Positions 27,801-35,440 of a DNA stretch of 64,000 bases are shown here, piece after piece. The DNA is taken from contig NZ_RAZF01000003.1 in NCBI RefSeq assembly GCF_003612555.1, positions 62,001-126,000 of the forward strand, in the 5' to 3' direction. The notes beneath the pieces are model-generated. The model had not been told where the DNA came from. It ran no database searches and worked only from the letters and a program-made list of their open reading frames with translations. A program made the translations under genes and the position numbers. How positions within the stretch are numbered: the stretch's first letter is position 1; every line of letters begins with the position of its first letter. Origin of the DNA: Acutalibacter sp. 1XD8-33. GTDB lineage: Bacteria; Bacillota; Clostridia; Oscillospirales; Acutalibacteraceae.

Positions 27801-28397
27801 CTATTCCGGCTCTTCCCCCTGTCCCCCGATGATCTCCCGTGCAACCTGACCCTTTGTTAGCCCCAGGTCCATGGCGCGCTTCTCTATAAAGCGGTGGGCC
27901 TGGGGCTCTTCCATACCCTCTTGGTTGATGAGCAGCCATTTGGCCCGGTTCACCAGCCGGATCTCCGCCATCTTCTCCTCCAGGGTGAGGCTGCGCTTTT
28001 CCAGCTTCCGCAGGCGCTCCCGGGCGCTGGCCATCCAGCGCACCGCCTGGGAGACCGCCTGCCTGGAGGTGGGTCTGGACAGGGTGAACACCCCGTGCCC
28101 CACCACCTTGGCATAGACCTCCTCGTGGATCTCCGCCCGCACGATCAGCAGCGCCACCGTGCCCTGGCTCTCGCAGGCGTCCACCGCGAACCCCACCCCG
28201 GACCCGTCCGGCAGGGGGGAATTGACCAGCACAAAGTCGAAGGGCCGCTCGGCCAAAATCCGCCGGGCGGAGCCCAGGTCTCCGGCGAACTGCGTCTGGC
28301 AGAAGCCCGGCGAGGGCAAAAGGGATTCCAGCGCCATATTGAATTTTTCCGCCTTGGACACCGCCAACAGGCTGTATTGCCGCTCCCGCAGCTCCAT
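27801..28397 (-). CDS. ANTAR-domain regulator with degenerate receiver
   Basis: A 198-aa RNA-binding antiterminator-type regulator. Residues about 1-120 form a receiver-like fold in which the phosphate-accepting Asp is replaced by Asn59 (FVLVNSPLPDG). A coiled linker (about 120-145) leads to the ANTAR domain (about 138-192; AKWLLINQEGMEEPQAHRFI). ANTAR proteins bind paired hexaloop hairpins in RNA and prevent termination, often in nitrogen genes. It lies 21 bases after glnA, with its own AAGGAGGGG. Because the acceptor is missing, control by a histidine kinase is unlikely. Confidence 0.88.
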   Translation of the reverse strand: MELRERQYSLLAVSKAEKFNMALESLLPSPGFCQTQFAGDLGSARRILAERPFDFVLVNSPLPDGSGVGFAVDACESQGTVALLIVRAEIHEEVYAKVVGHGVFTLSRPTSRQAVSQAVRWMASARERLRKLEKRSLTLEEKMAEIRLVNRAKWLLINQEGMEEPQAHRFIEKRAMDLGLTKGQVAREIIGGQGEEPE

Positions 28398-28418
28398 GCC
28401 CGTCCCCTCCTTCCGGAT

Positions 28419-29630
28419 TTATCTTCCGCAATAGCTCTCCAGAATTCTTCCCGGCACATGAGCCCGGAGAAATTCGCTCTCCCGGGCAATCCGGCGGGCG
28501 GATTCCCAATCCTCCGGCAGCCGACGGTAGCCAGCCAGCACCTCCGGCGGAGCTTTATATAGGTTGACGTCCGCCACCATGGGCAGCTCCAGCTGGTTTT
28601 CAATGCCGTATAGCCCCGCGTAGATCAGCAGTCCGAAAGCCAGATAGGGGTTGGCGGCGGGGTCCGGAGACCGCAACTCCGCCCGGCGGTACTCTCCCTC
28701 TCCGGCGGGAATACGCACCAGCTGGGAACGGTTCTCGCTGGACCAGGAGACGTATTTAGGGGCTTTTGCCGCGCCAAACCGGCGATAGGATGCCTCGGTG
28801 GGATTCAAAAACGCGGTTATCTCCTCTGCTTTACTAAGAATTCCAGCAATTATGCGGCACAAATCGGCAGAGCTATTTTCGGACTGTAAAGACAGATTAA
28901 TATGGAATCCGTTGCCCGGCTGGTCCGCTAGAGGCTTGGGAGAGAAGTCCGCCCAGAGGCCGTTGCGCCGGGCTACAGTTTTTACCACTGTCTGGAAGGT
29001 GGCGGCATTATCTGCCGCAGTGATAGGATCCGAATAGCGAAAATCAATCTCGTTCTGGCCGGGTCCCTCCTCGTGGTGGGAGCTCTCCGGCCGGATGCCC
29101 ATCTGCTCCAGGGTCAGGCAGATCTCCCGGCGGATGTTCTCCCCCCGGTCGTCGGGGGCGATGTCCATATATCCCGCCTGATCGTAGGGGGTCCGGGTGG
29201 GCCCGCCGTTCTCGTCCAGGGCAAACAGGTAGAACTCCTGCTCTGCCCCAAAGAAAAACCTTCTCCCGGCCTTTTCCCCTGCCTCCACTGCCTGCCGGAG
29301 GAATTCTCTGGTATCACAGGAAAAGGGGCGGCCGCCAGAAAGGGAGATGCTGCTAAACATGCGCACCACCTTGCCATGCTCCGGCCTCCAGGGCAGCACC
29401 GTCAAGGTGTCCGGCTCCGGGTGCAGGAGCAGGTCAGAGTAGCTTTCATCCCCAAACCCGGCAATGGCCGAGCCGTCAAAGGCGATGCCATAGGCAAAGG
29501 CCCTGGGCAGTTCTCCCGGCATAATGGAAATATTCTTTTGCCGGCCAAACACATCGCAGAAGGCTAGCCGGATAAACTTCACGTCCTCTTCCTGCACAAA
29601 CTGCATCACTTCATCAATAGAGTATCTCAT
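28419..29630 (-). CDS. glnA: Glutamine synthetase, type I, short form
   Basis: A 403-aa GlnA-like ligase that makes glutamine from glutamate, ammonia and ATP. Visible active-site segments are GAEQEFYLF, HHEEGPGQNEIDF, NGFHINLS, NRSQLVRIP and RAELRSPDPAANPY. It is about 40 residues shorter than the usual 440-residue Firmicutes enzyme, with loss mainly after the ATP-binding region and at the C-terminus. ATG at 29630 follows GGGAAGGGAA. Followed by an ANTAR regulator, as in other Clostridia. Its promoter lies beyond a three-hairpin element, giving a leader of over 200 bases. Confidence 0.87.
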   Translation of the reverse strand: MRYSIDEVMQFVQEEDVKFIRLAFCDVFGRQKNISIMPGELPRAFAYGIAFDGSAIAGFGDESYSDLLLHPEPDTLTVLPWRPEHGKVVRMFSSISLSGGRPFSCDTREFLRQAVEAGEKAGRRFFFGAEQEFYLFALDENGGPTRTPYDQAGYMDIAPDDRGENIRREICLTLEQMGIRPESSHHEEGPGQNEIDFRYSDPITAADNAATFQTVVKTVARRNGLWADFSPKPLADQPGNGFHINLSLQSENSSADLCRIIAGILSKAEEITAFLNPTEASYRRFGAAKAPKYVSWSSENRSQLVRIPAGEGEYRRAELRSPDPAANPYLAFGLLIYAGLYGIENQLELPMVADVNLYKAPPEVLAGYRRLPEDWESARRIARESEFLRAHVPGRILESYCGR

Positions 29631-29737
29631 AGATATAATTCCCTTCCCCAAGGTGTAAACCTGGCGCCTCAAAAGAGAAAGCGTCCGATTTGACGCAGCA
29701 ATCCCACGCCAAACGAACGCCATTGTCCATTTGCTTT

Positions 29738-29850
29738 ATAGTTAACGAAGTTCAAAAGAGGTATACCTCTTTTGAACCAGGCAGCGCAGCAACTGCTGTG
29801 CCGCCCAGCTTGAAAATTGGTATATACCGATTTTCAAGTGTGTTTATTAT
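29738..29850. repeat. Three-hairpin element in the glnA leader
   Basis: Bounded by ATAGTTAAC and TTTATTAT. It contains three hairpins in series: GTTCAAAAGAGG/CCTCTTTTGAAC, GGCAGCGCAG/CTGCTGTGCC and CTTGAAAAT/ATTTTCAAG. It is related to copies at 23133, 44999 and 60582. It sits between the glnA promoter and the coding region. Confidence 0.87.
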
Positions 29851-29852
29851 AT

Positions 29853-29881
29853 ATTATAGCGAATTTTCGGGGGAATGTCAA
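29853..29881 (-). promoter_or_regulatory. Consensus promoter of glnA
   Basis: On the minus strand TTGACA (29881-29876) and TATAAT (29858-29853) are both perfect, with a 17-base spacer. Transcription would start near 29846 and read through the three-hairpin element into glnA. Confidence 0.85.
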
Positions 29882-29929
29882 GAGGCTTTGGCTGATGGTT
29901 TTTTAGGGGACGATTTGGGGGCGATATTT

Positions 29930-30230
29930 ACGGCCTCCGGCGGCTGGGGGTTTCACCCCCCGTCCCCCACCACCTTTGAAAAGGTGGACGAAACTTTTAC
30001 CCTGGTTAGCTTGCAATGCTACAGTTGGCAACATCGACCGGTCCAGCTGGTCTTAAGCTGGTCGTCGTGTGGGGGTGCTGGTCCCCTGTGGGGACCGTCA
30101 AGCACCGACCGAACCGGCAGGTGAGACCGAAACCCCACGACCTTGCCGGAATGCGCGCGAGTTCGCTTGCGAACTCTTCTGTGCGCATGGAGGCCTCCCA
30201 ATACTCCAAAAAACACTTCCAGCTCCCCCC
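29930..30230. repeat. Composite intergenic repeat
   Basis: Carries the CACCTTTGAAAAGGTGGACG hairpin, the ACGACCTTGCCGGAATGCGC block and a perfect GAGTTCGC/GCGAACTC hairpin at 30159-30176. From about 30140 to 30205 it nearly matches 7403-7470. Confidence 0.83.
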
Positions 30231-30241
30231 GCGCTTTCCGC

Positions 30242-30270
30242 TTGACATTCCGGCCCGGGAAGGATATAAT
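30242..30270 (+). promoter_or_regulatory. Consensus promoter of purF
   Basis: TTGACA (30242-30247), 17 bases, TATAAT (30265-30270). Both hexamers are perfect. Confidence 0.88.
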
Positions 30271-30277
30271 CATATAG

Positions 30278-30327
30278 AAAAGGCAAAGGCGTCTTTTGGG
30301 ATCTCCCAGGGCGCCTCTGCCTTTTTT
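30278..30327 (+). terminator. Terminator-like hairpin at the 5' end of the purF transcript
   Basis: AAAAGGCAAAGGCG (30278-30291) pairs in 13 of 14 positions with CGCCTCTGCCTTTT (30312-30325), and the T run continues to 30327. It starts at the expected transcription start and ends before the purF ribosome site, so it is either an attenuator or a 5' stabilising structure. No purine riboswitch aptamer is visible. Confidence 0.75.
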
Positions 30328-30348
30328 ACCTGGAAAGGAGCTATGACT

Positions 30349-31773
30349 ATGAGCATCCACGAAGAATGCGGCGTGTTCGGCGCGGCCGCGCCCCAGACCT
30401 CCAGTATCGCCGTCCGGACCTACTACGGCCTCTATGCCCTCCAGCACCGGGGCCAAGAGAGCTGCGGCATGGTAATCAATGACGACGGCGTGTTTTCCTC
30501 TCATAAGGACCTAGGCCTTCTCAGCCAGGTTTTCTCTCCTGACGCGCTTTCCCGGCTGCCCCAGGGCAATATGGCGGTGGGCCATGTGCGCTATGGCACC
30601 ACCGGGGGCAACGAGCGCCGGAACTGCCAGCCCATTGAGGTCAACCATCAAAAGGGCAAGCTGGCCCTGGCCCACAATGGCAACCTGAGCAACGCCGCCC
30701 CGCTGCGGAACCGGCTGGAACTTTCCGGGGCCATTTTCCACACCACCAGCGACACGGAAATCATCGCCTATATCGTCACCCAGGAGCGCCTGCGCGCCCC
30801 TTCTATTGAGGAGGCGGTCAGCGCCGCCATGAACCATCTGGACGGGGCCTACTCCCTGGTGCTCATGTCCGCCCAAAAGCTCATCTGCGCCCGGGACCCT
30901 TATGGCTTCCGCCCCCTCTGCTACGGGGTCACCCCGGATGGCGTCTATGTGGCAGCCTCGGAGAGCTGCGCCCTCACGGCGGTAGGAGCTCGGTTCCTGC
31001 GGGATCTGGACCCTGGGGAGATCGTGGTGTTCGGCCCAGACGGCGTCGTCTCCCGGCGGGAGCACTGCGGCACAAAACCGAAAAAGCTTTGCGTGTTCGA
31101 ATACATCTATTTTGCCCGTCCGGATTCCGTCCTGGACGGCGTCTCTGTTCACGGGGCCCGTCTGCGAGCAGGAGAAATCCTGGCCCGCCGCAAGCCTGCT
31201 CAGGCGGATTTGGTGATCGGCGTTCCTGATTCTGGCCTGGACGCTGCCCTAGGGTTTAGCCGTGCCTCGGGGATCCCCTATGGGATCGGGCTCATCAAAA
31301 ACAAATATATTGGCCGCACCTTTATTTCTCCCGGCCAAGGAGCCCGGGTAGATCAGGTGAAAATCAAGCTCAGCGCCATCCAGGAGGCGGTTCAGGGTAA
31401 ACGTTTGATTCTGGTAGACGATTCTATTGTGCGGGGCACCACCAGCGGGCGGATCGTGGGCCTGCTCCGAGAGGCAGGGGCAAAGGAAATTCATCTGCGG
31501 GTTTCCGCGCCGCCCTTCCTCCATCCCTGCTACTATGGCACAGATATCGACTCCCAAGAGCGCCTGATCGCCTGCCATCACACGGTGGAGGAAACAGCAA
31601 AAATCATCGGGGCCGACTCTTTGGGCTATCTGCCGGTGGAGGAGCTGGGCTGTCTGGCGAAAAGTTCCGGTATCTGCACCGCCTGCTTTGACGGAGGCTA
31701 TCCCACACCCGTACCCACCGACACCCGGAAAGACCGGTTCGAGGGCAAGCTCTCAGAGCGAGGGAAAAACTAG
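30349..31773 (+). CDS. purF: Amidophosphoribosyltransferase
   Basis: A 474-aa enzyme for the first step of purine synthesis, PRPP plus glutamine to phosphoribosylamine. The N-terminal glutaminase has its Cys at position 7 (EECGVFG), with YALQHRGQESCG typical of the family. The PRPP-binding loop LILVDDSIVRGTTS lies near residue 355. AAAGGAG is two bases before a first ATG (30343) but eight before the second (30349), so the second is chosen. No other pur gene adjoins it. Confidence 0.95.
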   Translation: MSIHEECGVFGAAAPQTSSIAVRTYYGLYALQHRGQESCGMVINDDGVFSSHKDLGLLSQVFSPDALSRLPQGNMAVGHVRYGTTGGNERRNCQPIEVNHQKGKLALAHNGNLSNAAPLRNRLELSGAIFHTTSDTEIIAYIVTQERLRAPSIEEAVSAAMNHLDGAYSLVLMSAQKLICARDPYGFRPLCYGVTPDGVYVAASESCALTAVGARFLRDLDPGEIVVFGPDGVVSRREHCGTKPKKLCVFEYIYFARPDSVLDGVSVHGARLRAGEILARRKPAQADLVIGVPDSGLDAALGFSRASGIPYGIGLIKNKYIGRTFISPGQGARVDQVKIKLSAIQEAVQGKRLILVDDSIVRGTTSGRIVGLLREAGAKEIHLRVSAPPFLHPCYYGTDIDSQERLIACHHTVEETAKIIGADSLGYLPVEELGCLAKSSGICTACFDGGYPTPVPTDTRKDRFEGKLSERGKN

Positions 31774-31810
31774 GGCGTGTTCACATTAAGCTAACGCACA
31801 CGCCCTAGTT
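31768..31810. terminator. Perfect hairpin spanning the purF stop codon
   Basis: AACTAGGGCGTGT (31768-31780) and ACACGCCCTAGTT (31798-31810) are a perfect 13-bp inverted repeat. The purF TAG is inside the left arm. It has no U-tract on either strand but lies between convergent genes. Confidence 0.7.
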
Positions 31811-31821
31811 CCCCCACACAA

Positions 31822-32478
31822 CTATAGAGATTTCTCAAAATATTGGGGCAGCTCCCGAAGGCTTTCCAACACCCTCTCCCCAGTAGATTCCAGCCGTGCC
31901 CGGCTCTGGTGCCCGCCGGCCACCAACACGCACCGGCACCCCATCTCCTGAGCGACCTCCCAGTCGTGGATCGTATCTCCCACGAAAACCGCCTGGGCCC
32001 CGTCCACGCCCTGTTTCCGGAAATAGCCCCGGGCCAACCCGGCCTTGCCCGAGGCCAGCACGTCACCCACTCCTAAGATTGCTTCAAAGAACCCGCTGAT
32101 TCCACAGTTTTCCGTCTGTTCCGCCAGCGCCCCCTGCTCCGAGGCCGAGACGATGATCTGCCGCCAGCCGGTTTCCCGCAGCCGCTCCAGGGCTTCCTGT
32201 GCGCCGGGGCAGAGCCCGCAGCTTCGGGCCCGGCGGTTGTACTCCTCCACAAACTCCTGGGCCACCGCCTGGAAATCCTCCCGTTCCAGGTCCAGTCCCG
32301 CCGCCTGATAGTAGTCCCGCACCGGAAAGGTGAAGATCTCCCGGTAGCGCTCCGCTGTCAAAGGCGGAAGGCCCCGGCGTTCCAGCAGCCCATTCTCCAC
32401 TGCCAGACACACCGGAACATCGTCCAGCAGGGTGCCGTTCCAATCCCACACGATGTATTTCAAATCCATATCCTCCAT
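31822..32478 (-). CDS. HAD-family hydrolase, phosphoglycolate phosphatase-like
   Basis: A 218-aa HAD phosphatase. Motif I is DWNGTLLDD near residue 12, motif II IIVSASE, motif III the GKAG lysine, and motif IV FVGDTIHDWE. A helical cap of the Gph/PgmB kind lies after motif I. Two nearby ATGs (32478, 32469) are possible, with GGGAG and GGAGG close by. Substrate unknown. Confidence 0.85.
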   Translation of the reverse strand: MEDMDLKYIVWDWNGTLLDDVPVCLAVENGLLERRGLPPLTAERYREIFTFPVRDYYQAAGLDLEREDFQAVAQEFVEEYNRRARSCGLCPGAQEALERLRETGWRQIIVSASEQGALAEQTENCGISGFFEAILGVGDVLASGKAGLARGYFRKQGVDGAQAVFVGDTIHDWEVAQEMGCRCVLVAGGHQSRARLESTGERVLESLRELPQYFEKSL

Positions 32479-32487
32479 CTCCCGTCT

Positions 32488-32526
32488 AAAAATAGCAAAC
32501 GCCGGTTTCCTTGGACCGGCGCTTGC
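32488..32526 (-). terminator. Terminator of the 206-aa unknown gene
   Basis: Arms of 12 bp with one mismatch (GCAAGCGCCGGT and ACCGGCGTTTGC read on the minus strand), then TATTTTT. Confidence 0.85.
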
Positions 32527-32537
32527 TTATCTCAAAA

Positions 32538-33158
32538 TTAGGCCGGAATTCTTCCGGTCAACTGGTTCAGCACCGCTCGTACTTCTTCGGCGGTATCATA
32601 CTTGTTGCTGAAAAACTTCATCCCGCTGTCCAGCACCCGGAACAGCAGATCCAGGGTATCTGCCCGCATAAACGGCGCGTCAGAAAAGAAGTTCGTCCAG
32701 GTGTCCAGCCGTGGGTCATGGCCCACCGGGCCAGTACAGACGATCTTCGCGTTACCGGCGGAGCGTAGCATCAGCTTGCCCAAACCCAGGCTCTCCAGCA
32801 TCTGGTCACGGGAGATGATGCCCATTTCCACCATAGTGTCCGCCGCGTCCAGCCGCTGGAACAGATCCAGCTTGCCGGAAAAATGCTCCCGCAGATAAGC
32901 CCTGTTCTCCTCGGTCGCCCCTTGAGAGCCGGGCAACCGCCGGGGCGGCTGGGTGGCCTTCCAGGCCTCATAGTCCTCCAAAATCTGTAGCCCAGGGTTA
33001 CTGTCGCCGTCCAGAAACCCGTTCTGCACTGGCATAGACATCTTGCACAGCTGACGAAACGCGCTGCCCCAATCAAAAAAACGGGTGTCCTTGCCCTGCT
33101 GGTTCAACTGGTAGTACTGGTAGGCCTTTTCGGTAAAGCTGCTGTTACGAACTTCCAT
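32538..33158 (-). CDS. Conserved-looking protein of unknown function
   Basis: A 206-aa soluble protein with no signal peptide, membrane segment or recognised motif. The sequence is rich in helix-forming residues and includes a central proline-arginine stretch (QPPRRLPGS). GGAGGGA precedes the ATG at 33158, and a good terminator follows, so it is a real single-gene unit. No function is proposed. Confidence 0.72.
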   Translation of the reverse strand: MEVRNSSFTEKAYQYYQLNQQGKDTRFFDWGSAFRQLCKMSMPVQNGFLDGDSNPGLQILEDYEAWKATQPPRRLPGSQGATEENRAYLREHFSGKLDLFQRLDAADTMVEMGIISRDQMLESLGLGKLMLRSAGNAKIVCTGPVGHDPRLDTWTNFFSDAPFMRADTLDLLFRVLDSGMKFFSNKYDTAEEVRAVLNQLTGRIPA

Positions 33159-33324
33159 TGTAATCCCTCCAAAGGATTTGCGGCTTTCACGCTCCATCGC
33201 TCCACCGCATCTGTTTCAAATTTCCGCAGTGCCCGCGTTCCTCGCGTTTCTACTATACTTTTTGCAAGAAAGTGACTTTGCGCACTTGTCTTTCAGAAAG
33301 TTTACCTTTTATAGAGTAATCCTG

Positions 33325-33545
33325 TGTGGCTTCCGCTGGCGCAGAAGAGTTTCGCTTTGCGAACTCTCACCGACTACGGCAAGGTCGTGGGGCGCCGCGA
33401 GTCTCGCCTACCGGACCGGTCAAAACTGTCCAGGGTAAAAGTCTTGTAGACTTCGCGCGGCGAATGTCTTACTTTTCTCAAAAAGTGGCAGGGGACAGGG
33501 GCGGAGCCCTCAGCCGCCGGAGGCCATCAACACTACCCAAAAGTA
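33325..33545. repeat. Composite intergenic repeat
   Basis: Short copy with the GACTACGGCAAGGTCGTGGG block, the GGTAAAAGTCTTGTAGACTTCG hairpin region and the AGCCGCCGGAGGCCAT end sequence shared with 45640-45655 and 53505-53520. Confidence 0.75.
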
Positions 33546-33567
33546 TACCAAATGATCGACTGACTGC

Positions 33568-33605
33568 CAAAAAAATCGCGGCACTCCCCCTTGGGAAAGT
33601 GCCGC
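33568..33605 (-). terminator. Terminator of the hydrogenase operon
   Basis: GCGGCACT and AGTGCCGC form a perfect 8-bp stem, followed on the minus strand by ATTTTTTT. It lies 40 bases after the hydrogenase stop codon. Confidence 0.9.
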
Positions 33606-33645
33606 TGCCACGCTTTGCACTTTTGATTATCTGTCGGTCTGTTGT

Positions 33646-35388
33646 TTAGAACTTGTTCCCCCGCTTCACATAGCTGGTATGGAGAATCTCATGGGCCTTA
33701 TGGCTGCCGGGCTCGCCCAGGAACTCCTCGTAGCACTTCTTCACCACGGGGTTGTCGTGGGACTTGCGCAGGGGCATTCCCTTGTCCTGGTCATAGAGCG
33801 CTTTGGCGCGCAGGGCCTTGATGTCGTTATAGGCCCAGGCGTTGGCGCTCTGGACAGGCTGTCCGCCGCCGTTGACGCAGCCGCCGGGGCAGCACATAAT
33901 CTCAATAAACTGGTAGTCCGCCTCGCCCGCGCGGACCTTCCGGAGAATCTTGTCGGCGTTGGAGAGGCCGCTGGCCACGGCCACCTTCACGTCCATGCCG
34001 GCCACATTGTACACGGCCTCCTTGATGCCCTCGGTGCCCCGGATCTCCTGGTAGTCGATGCTGTCCAGGCTCTGGCCGGTGAGCACGTCGGCGGCGGTGC
34101 GCAGGGCGGCCTCCATCACGCCGCCGGTAGCGCCAAAGATCACAGCCGCGCCGGTGGACACGCCCATGGCCTCGTCGAACTTCTCATCGGGCAGGGCATT
34201 GAAGTTCAGCTGGGCGCGCTTGATCAGCCGGGCCAGCTCACGGGTGGTCAGGCTGATGTCCACGTCCGGCAGGCCGGCGGCGGACTCGTCCTCCCGCTGA
34301 ATCTCGAACTTCTTGGCGGTGCAGGGCATCACGGAAACGGAGACGATCTTCGCGGGATCGATGTTCTCCTTCTCGGCGTACCAGGTCTTGATCAGCGCGC
34401 CGGTCATGTTCTGGGGGGACTTGCAGCTGGACAGGTGGTCGATCAGGTCCGGGTAGTAGTGCTCGCAGAACTTGATCCACCCGGGGGAGCAGGAGGTGAT
34501 CATGGGCAGGGTGCCACCGTTCTTCACCCGGTCGATGAACTCGTGGGCCTCTTCCATGATGGTCATGTCCGCGCCGAAGTCGGTGTCGAACACCTTGTCA
34601 AAGCCCAGGCGGCGCAGGGCGGCGGCCATCTTGCCCTCCACATTGGTGCCGATGGGCAGGCCGAACTCCTCGCCCAGGGCGGCCCGCACGGCGGGAGCGG
34701 TCTGGACGATGACGATCTTGTCGGGGTCGTTGATGGCCTCGATCACCTCGTGGGTGTTATCTTTCTCGGTGAGGGCGCCGGTGGGGCAGCTGACGATGCA
34801 CTGGCCGCAGGCCACGCAGGACACATCGGAGAGGGGGTTCTCAAAGGCGCAGCCGATCTCCGTGTCGAAGCCACGGTTGTTGGCGCCGATGACGGCCACA
34901 TGCTGGTTCTGGCAGGCAGCCACGCACCGGCGGCAGAGCACGCACTTGGCGTTGTTCCGCTCCAGGTACTGGGTGGAGAGGTCCTTGCTTCCGGCGGGCA
35001 TTACGCCCTCGAAGCGGCTGTCCTCCTCAATGCCCATGTCGGCGCAGAGCTTCTGCAGCTCGCAGTTTCCGCTGCGCTCGCAGGTCAGGCACTTGCGCTC
35101 GTGGACGGAGAGCAGCAGCTCCAGGGTCATCTTCCGGGACTCCTGGACCTTGGGGGAGTTGGTGAAGATCTCCATGCCCTCGTTCACCGGGTACACGCAG
35201 GCAGCGGCCAGGGAGCGGGCCCCCTTGACCTCTACCATGCACATGCGGCAGGCGCCGATCTGGTTGATGTCCTTCAGGTAGCAGAGGGTGGGGATATCGA
35301 TACCAGCATGGCGGGCGGCTTCCAGGATAGTGGCGTCCTTGGGCACCTGGTAGTCCACGCCGTTGATTTTAACGTTGACCATATCCAT
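33646..35388 (-). CDS. [FeFe] hydrogenase, catalytic subunit
   Basis: A 580-aa NADH-linked type hydrogenase (HydA/HndD class). In order: a 2Fe-2S ferredoxin (GACRMCMVEV), a His/Cys 4Fe-4S motif (HERKCLTCERSGNCELQ), two 4Fe-4S clusters (CVLCRRCVAAC and CVACGQCIVSC), then the H-cluster domain with TSCSPGW, MPCTAKK and MCCPGGCVNGGGQP. All H-cluster cysteines are present. It is the last gene of the locus and should form a complex with the NuoF- and NuoE-like subunits for electron-bifurcating or NAD(P)-linked hydrogen metabolism. The start (35388 or 35382) is uncertain because the AAAGGA site is rather distant. Confidence 0.93.
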   Translation of the reverse strand: MDMVNVKINGVDYQVPKDATILEAARHAGIDIPTLCYLKDINQIGACRMCMVEVKGARSLAAACVYPVNEGMEIFTNSPKVQESRKMTLELLLSVHERKCLTCERSGNCELQKLCADMGIEEDSRFEGVMPAGSKDLSTQYLERNNAKCVLCRRCVAACQNQHVAVIGANNRGFDTEIGCAFENPLSDVSCVACGQCIVSCPTGALTEKDNTHEVIEAINDPDKIVIVQTAPAVRAALGEEFGLPIGTNVEGKMAAALRRLGFDKVFDTDFGADMTIMEEAHEFIDRVKNGGTLPMITSCSPGWIKFCEHYYPDLIDHLSSCKSPQNMTGALIKTWYAEKENIDPAKIVSVSVMPCTAKKFEIQREDESAAGLPDVDISLTTRELARLIKRAQLNFNALPDEKFDEAMGVSTGAAVIFGATGGVMEAALRTAADVLTGQSLDSIDYQEIRGTEGIKEAVYNVAGMDVKVAVASGLSNADKILRKVRAGEADYQFIEIMCCPGGCVNGGGQPVQSANAWAYNDIKALRAKALYDQDKGMPLRKSHDNPVVKKCYEEFLGEPGSHKAHEILHTSYVKRGNKF

Positions 35389-35440
35389 AGACTTGTAATC
35401 ATTCCTTTCGGGATTCTCATACGAGATATTCGATTGCAAT

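Noticed and set aside
29630-29740. ANTAR target RNA in the glnA leader
   Set aside because: One small hairpin with a six-base loop (AAATCG) is present, but it lacks the G at loop position 4 and a proper partner hairpin, so the known ANTAR signal is not supported.
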